A stretch of 62,073 bases of DNA, taken from assembly GCA_029204225.1 (NCBI GenBank), contig MU833040.1, positions 1 through 62,073 of the forward strand, given 5' to 3'. A program made the translations under genes and the position numbers. Source of the stretch: Diphasiastrum complanatum. Lineage: Eukaryota > Streptophyta > Lycopodiopsida > Lycopodiales > Lycopodiaceae. Position 1 is the stretch's first letter. Every line of letters starts with the position of its first letter. Positions 42,901 through 53,994 of the stretch are shown here, one piece after another. Below the pieces are notes generated by a model, which was not told where the DNA came from, searched no databases, and saw only the letters and a list, made by a program, of their open reading frames with translations.

Positions 42901-44444
42901 GATGCTAGTCCCCTTAGCAACACCTATATTTAGCAAATTCATAGGAATCTGAGGAATTTCAAGAATCTCTTTTGTTTTCCGCTGGTCGTTAGGAATAGTA
43001 GGCAGCTGAAAACTACGATGGATATAGCGTTGAAGCCCGGTGAAAGATTTTATCACGCTATGGAATGGCATGGTGAGTTGCGCTTGCAGGAGGTTAGAAA
43101 ATACTTCAAGTCCCTTAGGGATTGCTCTTTTTCGAGGATTCAAATGGATAACAGACTTTCCGTATGTTCCTTTCGCAAAAATCATCTCTAAATTCATTGT
43201 TCTGCCTTTGTTCCACTTTTGGGTCTGTGTAGTCTGTGAGTAATGTGGAAGCTATTAGGTGGCTTCCGTGATGGTCAGCTGATTTAGCAATGTTTTGCTA
43301 TTGTTGGTGGTGTTGGCGTTGTGCTCTAGTGAGAACTCTAACAGTTTCGAATGATATGTGACATGCTGGAAGGATTCTGTTAGGTTGTTTCGAAACAGTC
43401 TTTGAAACTATGTTTGTGAACACAGTCTGGACACTCCGCATGGTATTGGTTCTTGACTTTACACTCAAGCATGAAGTGGCCAGTTTTGCCACAAATAAAA
43501 TAGCGGTTGCTCATTGGTCTTGTGGCAATAGCATAACCATCTATGGCTAGTTGTGTTGGATTTTTCGGTGGTGTGGAATACTCATCCCGTTTGCACGACC
43601 ATGAGTTGTCGGTTGGATATGATTGAGAACTAGCAGATGGGAGTGTTGTATCGTGATTATATGAGTGATCGTAGGAGTTATCTACAAGATGTGTTTATGT
43701 TGATTCTCGAGGGTGTCTATGTTTTTGTGCTCCTAGATCAGGTTGTCCCCTTGGAGGTGGACCTAAGAGTGCCAGCTGTTGTTGAGGTTCATGTCTAGAC
43801 TGTCTGGGCAACTCTTGTATATGGACTTGGTTGTTTCGTGGTGGATAGTGTTGATTTTGGTTATGTGAAACAAACTGTTGTCGAGGAGGGTGATAATGTC
43901 CCCCTGACTGGTTGTGAGGCTAGTTCCTCAGGTTATAATAGCAATAGAGTGAGGTATGACCCATAAAGTCGCAGATGTCACATTTGATCAAGGAAGTATC
44001 TGGGACTGATTGGTATGATGGGCATTCTTTGCCAGTGTGCGCACCTCGACAATGAGGGCACTATGTATTCTCTCGTCTATGGTGGAGTTGGCTAGTGTGT
44101 AATTGACCCAGCATCGAGCTCTGGATAGATTTCAGAGTATTTTGAAACTCTTTCGTGAGTTTCTCCATCTGTTGTTGGTGTTGCTGGTTAAGCAACTCCA
44201 TTTTTGTTTTCCATAACTGTTCTCGTGTTTTCTCATTTGGTCAAGCTTCCTGGGTAGCACGATGTGCTCTCCGTTCTTGTGGCTCATTGACATCTAAGCC
44301 CTCGTTCTCTTCCCAAATGGCATCAGACATGGCTTGTTTCAATGATGTGTATTTATCATTGGAACGAAGTTCACGTCTTATCCATCGTGGGAGTCCAACG
44401 AGAAACCAAATGATGAGCATAGATTCGGTTGGTTGTTCTTGTAC
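42901..44444 (-). pseudogene. gypsy gag C-terminus with zinc knuckles, protease region decayed
   Basis: Minus strand near 44060-43945 encodes CPHCRGAHTGKEC (spacer one residue short) and CDICDFMGHTSLYC. Near 43500-43460 it encodes FICGKTGHFMLEC, where the first Cys has become Tyr. A further CPDC..H....C group lies just after. The part 43197-42886 shows no clear protease DSG/DTG motif. Several stops interrupt the region. Confidence 0.65.
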
Positions 44445-44771
44445 CTAACTTTTTAATCTTTTAAATCTTTCTATGTAGTCACGTACTTTCTCATCTTTTG
44501 TCATTTTGATGTTACTCAGCTTGACAAAAGGACTTTCGATCAATCGAAATGGCTTAAAATGTTTGATGAAGGCTTCCTTCAAGAGTGACCAGTCTCGTTT
44601 ATCATCATGATCAAGGTTAAAAAACCATTCTCGTGCTCGATCGATCATGGTCATTGAGAGGAGCTGAACCATGGCTTTTGGTGATGTCTCGTCATAGACA
44701 TCGCATGCATTCTCAAAGACTTGAAGAAATTTTTGAGGGTCAGTGTTGTCGTCATACTTAGGTAAATTCAA
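44445..44771 (-). pseudogene. gypsy gag core domain
   Basis: 108 codons with the retrotransposon gag pattern: LPKYDDNTDPQKFLQVFENA, AMVQLLSMTMIDRAREWF, LKEAFIKHFKPF and KVRDYIERFKRL. Flanking sequence continues in broken frames on both sides. Confidence 0.85.
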
Positions 44772-45309
44772 CTTGGGAGTACATTTTTCAGTACACGGAA
44801 CATTATTTGCAAAAGCTCCCTCCGTCTAAGTGAGCTCGTGCATGTGAAGATTCTGCAGCATGAAAGTGTGGGCGATCGTATGGAGATTCAAAACACATGG
44901 GTTCCCATCTATCAAATGGGTTGGTTGATGGCTCTTGGACTTGGGATTTCATCCTAGAATATCTATTGGATCAAGCCTGTTCAGTAGATGGAGAGACCAT
45001 CTTTGGTGGATAGTCCTCTGTGGAATTCGGATCGTAAGGACAATCCATAGCAAATCTAAAGTACCTTAGGATTGGGTAAGTATGCCTCTTGGATTCTTTG
45101 GTGACTTGGATGTGTTTTTTTTTTTTTTGCCAAAGATAGTAGTCAAAGATGAATAATGTGGTATTGTCCAAATGGCACAGTTTTTTGTTTTCTGGTGTCA
45201 GGATTTTTCAATAAATTGGGAAAGAACTGTGGTATTTGGCAAACACTGAGATCTAGTCAAATATTAAAGCTGACTTTGTTTTGAAGTTGACTTGGTTCAG
45301 ACTGTAAGT

Positions 45310-45960
45310 TGAAGCTCTCAGTTGAGAGTTGATAGAAAATCCTCGGTTGAGAATTGATAGAAAGATCCGGTTGAGAGTTGATAGAAAATCCTCGGTTGAG
45401 AATTGATAGAAAGATCCGGTTGAGAGTTGATAGAAAGGTCCAGTCGAGATCTGAGGGAATGGCTTTGGTCGAGATTAGATAGAGTGCTTCGGTTGAGATC
45501 TAACAGAATGCATTCGGTTGAGATCCAAACAGAAGGCTCCGGTCGAGATTTAACATAAAGCCTCTGGTTGAGATCTGATAGGAAGCTTCGGTCGAGATCT
45601 GAGAGAAAGCCTCCGGTTGAGATATGAAAGAAAGAAACCTTCGGTTGAGATCTGAGAGAAAACCTCCGGTCGAGATCTGACAGGATGTCTCCGATCGAGA
45701 TTTGACAGGATGCTTCGGTCGAGATTTCAATGGAATGCCCTCGATCGAGACTTGATAGAAAACTTCCGGTCGAGATCTGACAGAAAGCCTCCGATCGAGA
45801 TTTGACAGGATGCCTCCGATCGAGATGTAACTGAAAGGCTCCGGTTGAGAAGGGACAGAAGGTCTTCGATCGAGATGTTAACTGAAGGCTCCGGTTGAGA
45901 TGGGACAGAAGGTCTTCGGTCAAGATGTCAACTGAAAGGCTCGGTTAAGATCTGATCGAT
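45310..45960 (-). repeat. minisatellite array 3 (24-25 bp period)
   Basis: About 25 diverged units with core CGGT(T/C)GAGA(T/A). Starts of GTTGAG or GTCGAG fall at 45321, 45346, 45370, 45395, 45419 and later 45492, 45517, 45542, 45567, 45591. The left part uses GAGAATTGATAGAAA units, the right part GAGATCTGACAGAA units, so two subtypes have spread locally. It lies in the leader between primer-binding site and gag. The minus frame is open for about 200 codons. Confidence 0.92.
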
Positions 45961-46250
45961 GAGCATCGGTTGAGGTTTAACTCAGGACTTGGCAGGATAT
46001 GTCTAGTATGGATTCGGTCAAGAGTTGGTGTGTGATTTCAATAGGTAAATGAAACAAGGTTCAGTCCGGTCCAGACAAGAGTCGTGGAGCTCGTCTAAGT
46101 AAGGAACGTGAAGCCTCAATCGACAATGGAGCTGTACGTCCGTTGAGACCAAAGTGACGAGCTCTGTAAGGATGCGTTTGGGAGACTTCAGAGCGATGGT
46201 TTGGCAGTACAGATCAAAAAGGTTTGACATTGATAACTATCTGTGTAGCT

Positions 46251-46265
46251 GTGGAAATGGCGCCA
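46251..46265 (-). other. gypsy primer-binding site
   Basis: TGGCGCCATTTCCAC on minus, two bases after the LTR end. The TGGCGCC start is common in plant Ty3/gypsy elements. Confidence 0.75.
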
Positions 46266-46267
46266 AA

Positions 46268-47419
46268 TGTTCACAGATTCCAACCAAAATCTGTGAACAC
46301 GGTTTTTTTCTCTTACTCTTCTTCTTTTCTTTATTACTTCTCAGGTGGTTACCGCTCTAGAAACTGGGTGTTTCTGCCCATTTCCAAAAGCCAGTTCTTA
46401 CAATTAAGTCCTCGTGTTTAGAACGGTTTCTAGGCAGAAATGTTTCTCAGTTTACAACGTGTATTCCGAATCTGCCAATGGGATGAAATAGTTGCATTCA
46501 CTCAACTACATGCATTTACAAGCCACGTAACCAAATCCTTGCTCAAGCACAGATTAACATTCTGGGACAGAGAGCAAATCTACAATCTATCTAAGAAACT
46601 ACCCTAAGAAATCAGGGAACAATACAATAACATGATTAAGCTACTCAACAAGAAACAAGAATCAAGAAAGCTAACTTCCTAACAACATTCTAGCAACCCA
46701 AGAATCAAGAAACACCCATTTCTTGATGCTTGGAATACCCAAGAACAATCAAGTACAGGATTGTTAGTAAAAATGCAAGATCAGATCCACAATATCAGCC
46801 TATATAGTTTACCTGTATGCTGAAACTACAAAATCAAGAAACAAGAAAATTAATCCACATCTACATTCCACATTACAAGAAAGTGAGCAAGAAATCTAAT
46901 TAATCCACATTCACAACAAGAAATCAGAACATGTTCATAGAAATTTCACTCAAGAAGATTGCCATGAACAAGGAGCTTCTCAATTGCCAAGAACTCGTGG
47001 AGGATCTTCTTTATTCAATAAAGAGAGATGACAATACAATAAAAGCTCCCTCACAAGAGAGGGAGACCCTTAAATAAGCAAGAGGGCTGCTCATGTGGAG
47101 CCTAAGTGGCAATTCCACTAATTTCGAGATCACAAGTGGAAAAAGCCCTTCCACTAGAGGTCACCATCAAAAGGTGGCTCACTCTAAATTATTTAAGGGG
47201 GTCTACACTTATTTACATTGCCTAGGAACATTACTAGCTCCTACATGGTCGTTCCTTCTCTGGGATACACCATGTAGGCTCACATAGAAAATCATCTTTG
47301 CCATAAGCTTGTGTGGCAAGCCAACCAAGCTCTGCCATGTAGGCTTGAGTGGACCTAAAGAGATACTCTGTGTCTTCAGCTTGGCTCGGCATCTGGAGAT
47401 TCTCTGGAATCCGCTAACA
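46268..47419 (-). repeat. gypsy 5' LTR (about 1152 bp)
   Basis: Starts TGTTAGCGG (47419) and ends TGTGAACA (46268) on the minus strand, next to the primer-binding site. The last 31 bp form a hairpin with 12-bp arms TGTTCACAGATT / AATCTGTGAACA. Its partner is 36884-37700. Confidence 0.88.
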
Positions 47420-47424
47420 TCATT

Positions 47425-49577
47425 GCTGTTGTTATAGTGGAGCACCAAGCTCATGTGGCTATATCAAGAACCAAGAAGGATGCTATGTGGCATTGCAGAC
47501 TGGGACAGATAGGAGGGGAGAAGATGAAGCTCATGAAGGACAAAGAACTGGTGACGGGTTCTGACTATGATCAAAATGCAGGCACATGTGAAGGATGTGC
47601 TATGGGAAGGCAGCACCGAGATCCTTTCAAGTGAAGGAGTGGGACAGTTCGGAGAGAATTCTGGAGCTAATACACACGGATGTGTGTGGGCCGATGGAGA
47701 AGGAATCCATAGGTAAAGCTAAATACTTTGTTACATTTAAAGATGATTACAGTAGAAAAATGTTCCTGTTTACCTTAAGAAGCAAAGTTCAGGTTCCTGA
47801 TAAGTTTAAGGAGTTTGTGGTGAAAGTGGTAAATTAGATGAATTTGAGGGTCAAAAGGGTAAGACTGGACAATGGCGGGGAATACATTGGGAATAGGTTT
47901 GAAGATTTTTGCAAAGAAAAGGGTATACATCAAGAATTCACTATGAGCTACACTCCTCAGCAAAACGGGATCGCGGAGAGGAAAAATTGCACGTTGCTGG
48001 ATATGGAAGATGCATGTTGCAAGATAAGGGGCTGCCAAAATCCTTATGGGCTAAGGCTCTCAGCACCACAGTTTACATCACAAATAGAGTGCCAAGTAGG
48101 GTGCTGAAAGATGAGATTCTAGAAATGATATGGTCAAGGAAGAAGCCATGGCTGGGACACATGAGGGTGTTTGGTAGCAAAGCCTATGCACATGTTCCAT
48201 AGGAACTGAGGAAGAAACTAGATGCACGAGAAACGAGCTGCATATTTGCAGGGTATCCAGAAAATGCTTCAAGATACAAGGTATATAATCCAATCACCCA
48301 TAAAGTCACTTTTTCAAGAGATGTGATTTTCGAAGAAGAGGATGAATGCACAGAAGTAGGGGGAGAAACAAGCGGTGATAGGATAGAATGGATAGACCTA
48401 GGAAGTGGGACCTTAGAAGATGAAGACCACCAACCGTATGATCAGGATTGTGATGCAGAGGATCTTTAGCTATGAGGAAGCACAGGGCAGTTTGGAGAGG
48501 AGCTCATGGAATGAAGCAATGAAAGAAGAAATGGAATCGATTATGAAAAATAAAGCTTGGGAGCTAGTTGACCTGCCACCAGGTAGAAAGGCAGTGGGAT
48601 GTAAATGGGTATTCAAGGTGAAATATCAAATAGATGGGTCAGTTGAGAGGTTCAAGGCGAGATTGGTCACAAAGGGATACAGTCAAGTTGAAGGGGTAGA
48701 CTATATGAAAACATTTTCACCAGTGGTAAAGTTGATCTCTCTTAGAATATTGATAGCGTGGGCCACTATTTTTTATATGGAAATCGAGCAAATGGATGTA
48801 AAAACTGCGTTCTAACATGGGGAGATGGAGGAGGAGGTATTCATGGAACAACCTGTAGGATTCATAGATGGCAGCAAGAAGATATGTGCACTAAAGAAGG
48901 CACTATATGGTTTAAAACAATCATCCAGAATGTGGTACTAGAAGATAGACAACCTCTTGATAAAAAATGGACTAGTAAGATGCTAGACTAACACTGGCCT
49001 GTATGTTAAGATTGAAGATGGACTATTCTTGGCTGTTGCTTTATATGTAGATGATCTTGTCATAGTTTGCAACAAGAAGGAAGACCTAAACGACTTCAAG
49101 AATGGGTTGAAGAATGAATTTGAAATGAAGGATCTAGGGCCCTTACATTATTGCTTGGGAATCCAATTCATGAGAGACAAGGAAAAGGAGATTACTAGGG
49201 CAAATAAGAGTATCTACATTCAATCAATAATCAATAAATTCATAATGAATGAATGTATACCTGTGAGGGTACCCTTGGACCCAAATGTGAAACTCAACAT
49301 GGAAATGTGTCCTAGTAATGATCAAGAGAGGGAATACATGATGAGAAGACCATATGGAAGATTGATTGGGATCCTGATGTATGCCATGAGATGCACGAGA
49401 CCTGACATTGTAGTACAGTCACAAAACTTAGCTAGTTTTTAGTGAATCCAGGGGAAGAACATTGGCAGGCAGCTTAAAGAACATTGAGGTACTTAAGAGA
49501 AACTGCCAAGCTTGGGCTTGAGTATAAAGCCATCGATGAGCCAATGATAGGGTATGCAGATTCGGATTTGGGGGGAA
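47425..49577 (+). pseudogene. copia family A pol (integrase to RNase H), interrupted
   Basis: Seen in order over several frames. GAG pre-integrase: WHCRLGQIGGEKM and CEGCAMGRQHRDPF (47485-47635). Integrase core: LIHTDVCGPM, FKDDYSRKM, VRLDNGGEYIG and TPQQNGIAERKN (about 47664-47990). A downstream SLWAKALSTTVYITNRVPS part. Reverse transcriptase: WNEAMKEEMESIMKNKAWELV, CKWVFKVKY, RFKARLVTKGYSQ, the stretch to MDVKTAF, and ALYVDDLVIV (48500-49080). RNase H start: YADSDLGG (49553-49577), where it stops at a poly-G run. Many frameshifts and stops. It is the right part of the element whose gag lies at 36542. Confidence 0.9.
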
Positions 49578-49598
49578 GGGGGGGGGGGGGGGGGGGGG
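49578..49598. repeat. (G)21 homopolymer at a retroelement joint
   Basis: Twenty-one G exactly between the copia A RNase H codons and copia B gag codons. The frame passes through, making a fused 131-codon frame (49484-49879). Confidence 0.9.
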
Positions 49599-51200
49599 AG
49601 CTTGCTTACATGGGAGATTCTATGAAGGAGAGTGAACTTGTTCAATTGATTTTGAATGGACTAAGTGTGGATTTTACTAACTTGGTGCAAGGCTATGCAA
49701 TCATGGGAAAATTTCCCTCTCTTGAAGATCTCCAAGGAATCCTCATGGCCAAGGAGAGTAGGAGAACACACATCAAGTCAAGGATGGAGAAGCTCTCCCT
49801 CAACGATGGAGATGACAAGGCTCTTTTCATCAAGACAAAAAGCAAATCCAAAGGCAAAGGAGCATTAGGGGAGTTTTGAGCTCCAAAAAGACCCTTTAAG
49901 AATTCGTGCAAGATGTCTTTTATATTATTAAAATATTATAACACTAATACTTTTGACTTGCCATAACTTCTTAATGATAGCTTAGAAGTATGTCATCTAA
50001 CATATCATTGGAAAGCCCTTGTTGAGCGCCTTTTAATGCACAAAAATTCGCTAAATTCGGATTTACCACTAAAAAGTTATGCCATTTTTAGTGTGGAATC
50101 AAAATGTGGACTCAAAAAGTTACGTTACGTAGATTTCAAATTCGAGTGTTTTGATTGGTCCATGTGTAAGAAAAATTTGAGAAAAAATATAAAAAGAATC
50201 TTTACAAAGGTTTAGAACTCCTCTAATGGTTCATTCAAGACGAACCAAGTCAAAGGTGAAGATCAAGATGGATCGTCAACTCCAAGTTCAAGCAATTCCA
50301 AGAAGGATAAGTCCAAGATCAAGTGCTACTTTTGTAGCAAGATGGGACATTATGCCTCCGAGTGCTTCAAGAGGAATCAAGCCCAAAGCCAACTTAAACC
50401 TAGGCCAAGAAGAAGAGGAGAGTTCACATGAAGACTCTTTCGTGATGTCAAGTTTTTCATCTTCAAGCATGAAAGGAGAATACCCTTGGTGGATAGATAG
50501 TGGGGGGCTAGCTCCCACATGACAAGTAAGAGAGAGCATTTCTCAGCTGTCTCAACTTATGATGGTCCTATCAAATCAATTTTTGCAGCAAATGATTTTG
50601 CTTGTAAAGTAGAAGGAATAGGATCAATACCTTTATGCTTGGAATCTTCAAAAAAGATAAAAATAGATGGTGTACTTTACATTCCTAACATCACTAAGTA
50701 CTTACTTAGTGTAGGCCAATTGCTTGACAATGGATTTCTAGTGGAGTTCACCACAAATGCATGTAACATCAAGAAGGATGACAAGACCATTGCTAGAGGC
50801 ATAGGATCTGGTAGACTATTCAAACTAGATGCCTATGTGGACACTAACATTATGATGATAGCTGAGGAGAGCAAAATTTCCAACTTTGATTTGTGGCACA
50901 AAAAGCTTGGCCACATCAACTCAAGCTCAAAGGAGGTCATGTGCAAGGAGGAGCTTGCCTTAGGCCTTCCAAGGTCCTTAGCAAGAGAGGAGAAGGTATG
51001 TGAAGCATTTGTCCTTTCCAAGGCACACAAGAAAGCATTCTCAAGCTCCATCACAAAGTCAACTCACCTACTTGAGTTGATCCACTCGGATGTACACTTT
51101 GCAAGTACAAAGACTAATGGTGGTGCCACCATGTTTGTTACATTTATTGATGATCACTCAAGGTTTTGTTGGGTTTTCTTGCTTACATCTAAAGCACAAG
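49599..51200 (+). pseudogene. copia family B gag-protease-integrase fragment
   Basis: Enters in mid-gag (ESELVQLILNGLSVDFTNLVQGYA, 49629-49700) and is interrupted by a MITE-like insertion. It continues with CYFCSKMGHYASEC (zinc knuckle, about 50322-50363) and a broken protease start (WWIDSGG). Next comes the 247-codon frame from 50519 with AND..CKVEGIGSI, LYIPNITKYLLSVGQLLDNGF, the pre-integrase FDLWHKKLGHIN, and the integrase start LLELIHSDVHF..FVTFIDDHSRFCWVFLLTSKAQ. It stops near 51200, in mid-integrase. Confidence 0.88.
49866..50225. mobile_element. 360-bp MITE-like insertion in copia gag
   Basis: The gag frame is broken between GKGAL and NGSFKTNQ by AT-rich sequence whose ends are inverted: TTAGGGGAGTTTTGAG at left and, as reverse complement of the right end, TTAGAGGAGTTCTAAAC. 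A TA dinucleotide at both borders could be the target duplication. There is no coding capacity. Confidence 0.6.
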
Positions 51201-51534
51201 TGTTTATGGGATTTCCATCCAATTCTGAGCAAAATCGAGATTTCCCTTCTTCACTAGTTTGACTCTATGATTTGATTGATGAATGGTATTGGCATATGAT
51301 TTTTTATAATCATGTAATTAGATTGGAATTGCAAGTATAGTACACAGGCGGCAGCAGGCCGTACATTCACACATGTGAAGAGTTTTGGAGCTAGTTCATG
51401 GAGTTCAAGCCAAGATAAGCTAGGAATCAATGCATTGATTAGTAATCTAGCTTCTAGATCATGTTTGGATCTTGAGTAGGTGATTTCTCCATCATTTCTA
51501 GGATCAAATGGGTTATTTTGCTGCATTTTTATCA
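51201..51534 (+). repeat. copia family B LTR, 3' part
   Basis: Ends ...TTTTTATCA directly before a primer-binding site. It contains a CACATGTG palindromic box at 51370-51377 and a TATAGTACACAGG stretch. The LTR start was not recognised and may be lost at the junction with the integrase fragment. Confidence 0.55.
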
Positions 51535-51547
51535 TGGTATCAGAGCC
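51535..51547 (+). other. copia primer-binding site
   Basis: TGGTATCAGAGCC, the standard plant copia initiator-Met site, directly after the LTR end. Confidence 0.9.
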
Positions 51548-52348
51548 ATTCCAAGAAATGAGCTTCACTTCATGCTAGAATCATAGATTTTGATGCAATC
51601 CAAGCATTGATTGCTATCTAGACATAATCTATGAGTAGTACCTTCAATCCTTGATCAATTTGAGTGAAGAGGGATCTAATGGTTTTTTATTTACAGGGCT
51701 TTTAGCTTCAAAATCCGAGTTGTGGTCATCTCTTATCAATTGGATCAAAATAGCAAGTATTTTGCACTTTTCTCATATTGATGCTACTCGATTTGTGGAG
51801 TCTATCACAAGAAATAGTTTTCAATCAATCAAAAGGAAGGTAGATCCTTATCTTTGGTACTGTAATAGGTCATTCTTAGACTTATTGAGATCTTAGAAAT
51901 TCAGTTTTGGGGTCATCCCAAAGATTTTGATAAGTGCTCATCAAGTGAATGCAATTTTAGTCAAGATTGTGTTCATTTTGCTTGATTTGTGATACTTTGG
52001 ATTGTTTATTGCATGATGATTCAACCTGATCTTGTAGGAATGATTTGAAGAGGCATTTATGTGCATACTAATCCTTTTTAGTTCAGGTTAGGTGAATATT
52101 GTATCCTTGTGAAGTCGAGATCAAGGAGGAGGCAATTCTAGATCCAATTTTTATGCAAATTTAAACTAGTTTTCAATCTCGATGACATTAATAGATTTGA
52201 TTTGGCTTAAGATCAGGTAGGATCTTATTGAGAGGTCAAGTTTTGAGCTTTCTCAAGTCCCTGGATAGTGGGATAGCTAGTCTTTCAATCATTTCTATTT
52301 TGCATCTATTCTTGTGATCAAGATCTTGTTTAAAGATAGGCAGCTTCA
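51548..52348 (+). other. copia family B leader
   Basis: About 800 bp between primer-binding site and gag start. The minus-strand copy at 59341-60400 has leader sequence of similar style. No gene. Confidence 0.6.
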
Positions 52349-52915
52349 ATGAATGCATATCTTTTGGATTCACATGATAGATCGAATGCTTCTAATTATT
52401 CAATTTGGAAGCTAAGAATGGAATCAATCCTTATTTTACAAGATCTAATGGATATAGTGAGTGGTGAAGAGGATGAGCCTATTCACCCTCAAGAAGCTAC
52501 AAAATACAAAAGGAGGTGCAAGGTTGCTCTCCATTGTATAAAAATGAATGTAGGTAATGAGCCTCTTAAGGAGGTAGGTGCTTGCACCTCGGCTCAAGAA
52601 GCATGGGAAACTCTTCAAAAGATATATGAATCCAAGAATACTTCAAGGTTGCTATCCTTGAAGAATAAAAAACTTCAATGTTTTCAAGCTAAAAGAGAGA
52701 GTGGGCATTCATATGTGTTGAGAGTTAAGGACTTAATGGAGCTTGCTTACATAGGAGCTTGTTAAGGAAAGTGAACTTGTTCAACTAATCTTGAATGGTT
52801 TGAGTGTGGATTTTGCTAACCTAGTACAAGGCTATGCAATTATGGGCAAGTCGCCCTCACTTGAAGATCTCCAAGGAGTCCTCATGGCCGAGGAAAGTAG
52901 GAGAAACAAGGATAT
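52349..52915 (+). pseudogene. copia family B gag, 5' part
   Basis: 138 open codons starting MNAYLLDSHDRSNASNYSIWKLRM, then HCIKMNVGNEPLKEV, AQEAWETLQKIYESKNTSRLLSLKN and SYVLRVKDL. A stop and frameshift follow at 52765, after which another frame gives ELVQLILNGLSVDFANLVQGYAIMGKSPSLEDLQG up to about 52915. The element then breaks off before the zinc knuckle. Confidence 0.87.
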
Positions 52916-52992
52916 ATGACAAGAGACACAAAACTTATAAAGACAAATCTCAACTGATATCCTCTCACCTGTTAGAATGTCACCTGATGGGG

Positions 52993-53140
52993 ACCTATGC
53001 TCAGCATAGGTTTGCTCTCGACTTATGCTGAGCATAAGTCGAGAGCTGACCTATGCTGACTGCTCTCGACTTATGGTTAGCATAGGTCAAGAGAGGACGT
53101 TGTTGAGATAGAGACCCAAACAAGCCTATGCTTAGCATGG
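52993..53140. repeat. cluster of four palindromes
   Basis: 52993-53011 is ACCTATGCT-C-AGCATAGGT. 53015-53045 is CTCTCGACTTATGCT-G-AGCATAAGTCGAGAG, with 15-bp perfect arms and a one-base centre. Imperfect relatives follow at about 53063-53093 and 53121-53140. All share the core ACTTATGCT/ACCTATGCT, so they are copies of one palindromic word. Confidence 0.9.
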
Positions 53141-53149
53141 GTTAGTGCC

Positions 53150-53990
53150 TACTACATAGCGACCCGAAATCAAAGCTATAATATATGATGAATGTTTTTT
53201 TAAGACAACAAAAAATGATTTATAATTTGCTTACCTTACTAGAATTCCGAGATGTCATCGTCCGTCAACCTAAACTGAGATTAGCAATCTTGTGAAGCTT
53301 ATGCTTTCGCTAATCGAACAATCAGATAGCTAAAACAAACAGCCAAAGAGTGCAAAACGAGCAAATGAATTGGTGAAGGTGAGTTTTGCCATGTCCATGC
53401 TCCTTAAATACTTTACGAGAACCGGGTGGGTGTCGTCTTTCAAGTGTTAGGTTCAACAGACAAAGGTCAATGCCATACTTTAAGTCTATATGGTGGCATT
53501 TCCTCCCATGCTTGTCACTAAAATTATATTTATTTCGATCGCTAATAACATTTTCATTTTAGCTTGGAATGGGGATAGCTCGGAATGGGGCGATGTAAAA
53601 AGAAAAATTATTGAAACTTTCAGATATTTTCAACTGTGCATTGAAGTATGGAACCAATTACAACACTGGCTAATTTGAATGGGTCTAGTTAAAAGAAAAT
53701 GACGAAGCGAACCCCATCTTTGTGGTTAACACGAGTTGGTTCTTAAAATTTTGTCCCAATAGTAACATTGGCCTAAAATTTTACATTAACTAGCCCACAA
53801 TTTTCCCTCTCTTGTAATTTTGTTCTAAATTCTGCAAACTAATTGTGGACATGGTCTCTTTTTGCAAACTAATTAAGGACATGTTCTCTTGTCTAATTTT
53901 ACTTAGACCATAATGTCAGCCTAAAATTTTAGGGTAACACTAAATTTAAAAGTCTCTGGGCCTTGACTTTTGTCCAAAATCTTTATCTAA
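53150..53990. other. unassigned DNA
   Basis: No gene recognised. The frame 53490-53678 lacks any domain. Confidence 0.35.
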
Positions 53991-53994
53991 CTAC

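Larger units (their letters stand above)
36884..47419 (-). mobile_element. Ty3/gypsy retrotransposon nested in copia, with minisatellite arrays
   Basis: Minus-strand element bounded by LTRs: a complete 5' LTR (47419-46268) and a truncated 3' LTR (37700-36884). Order on the minus strand: 5' LTR, primer-binding site, minisatellite array 3, gag with zinc knuckles, reverse-transcriptase remnant, arrays 2 and 1, long unidentified decayed coding region, polypurine tract, 3' LTR. RNase H and integrase were not recognised. Numerous stops and frameshifts show it is dead. The left border removed about 330 bp of LTR end together with copia gag/protease sequence and the target duplication. Confidence 0.85.
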
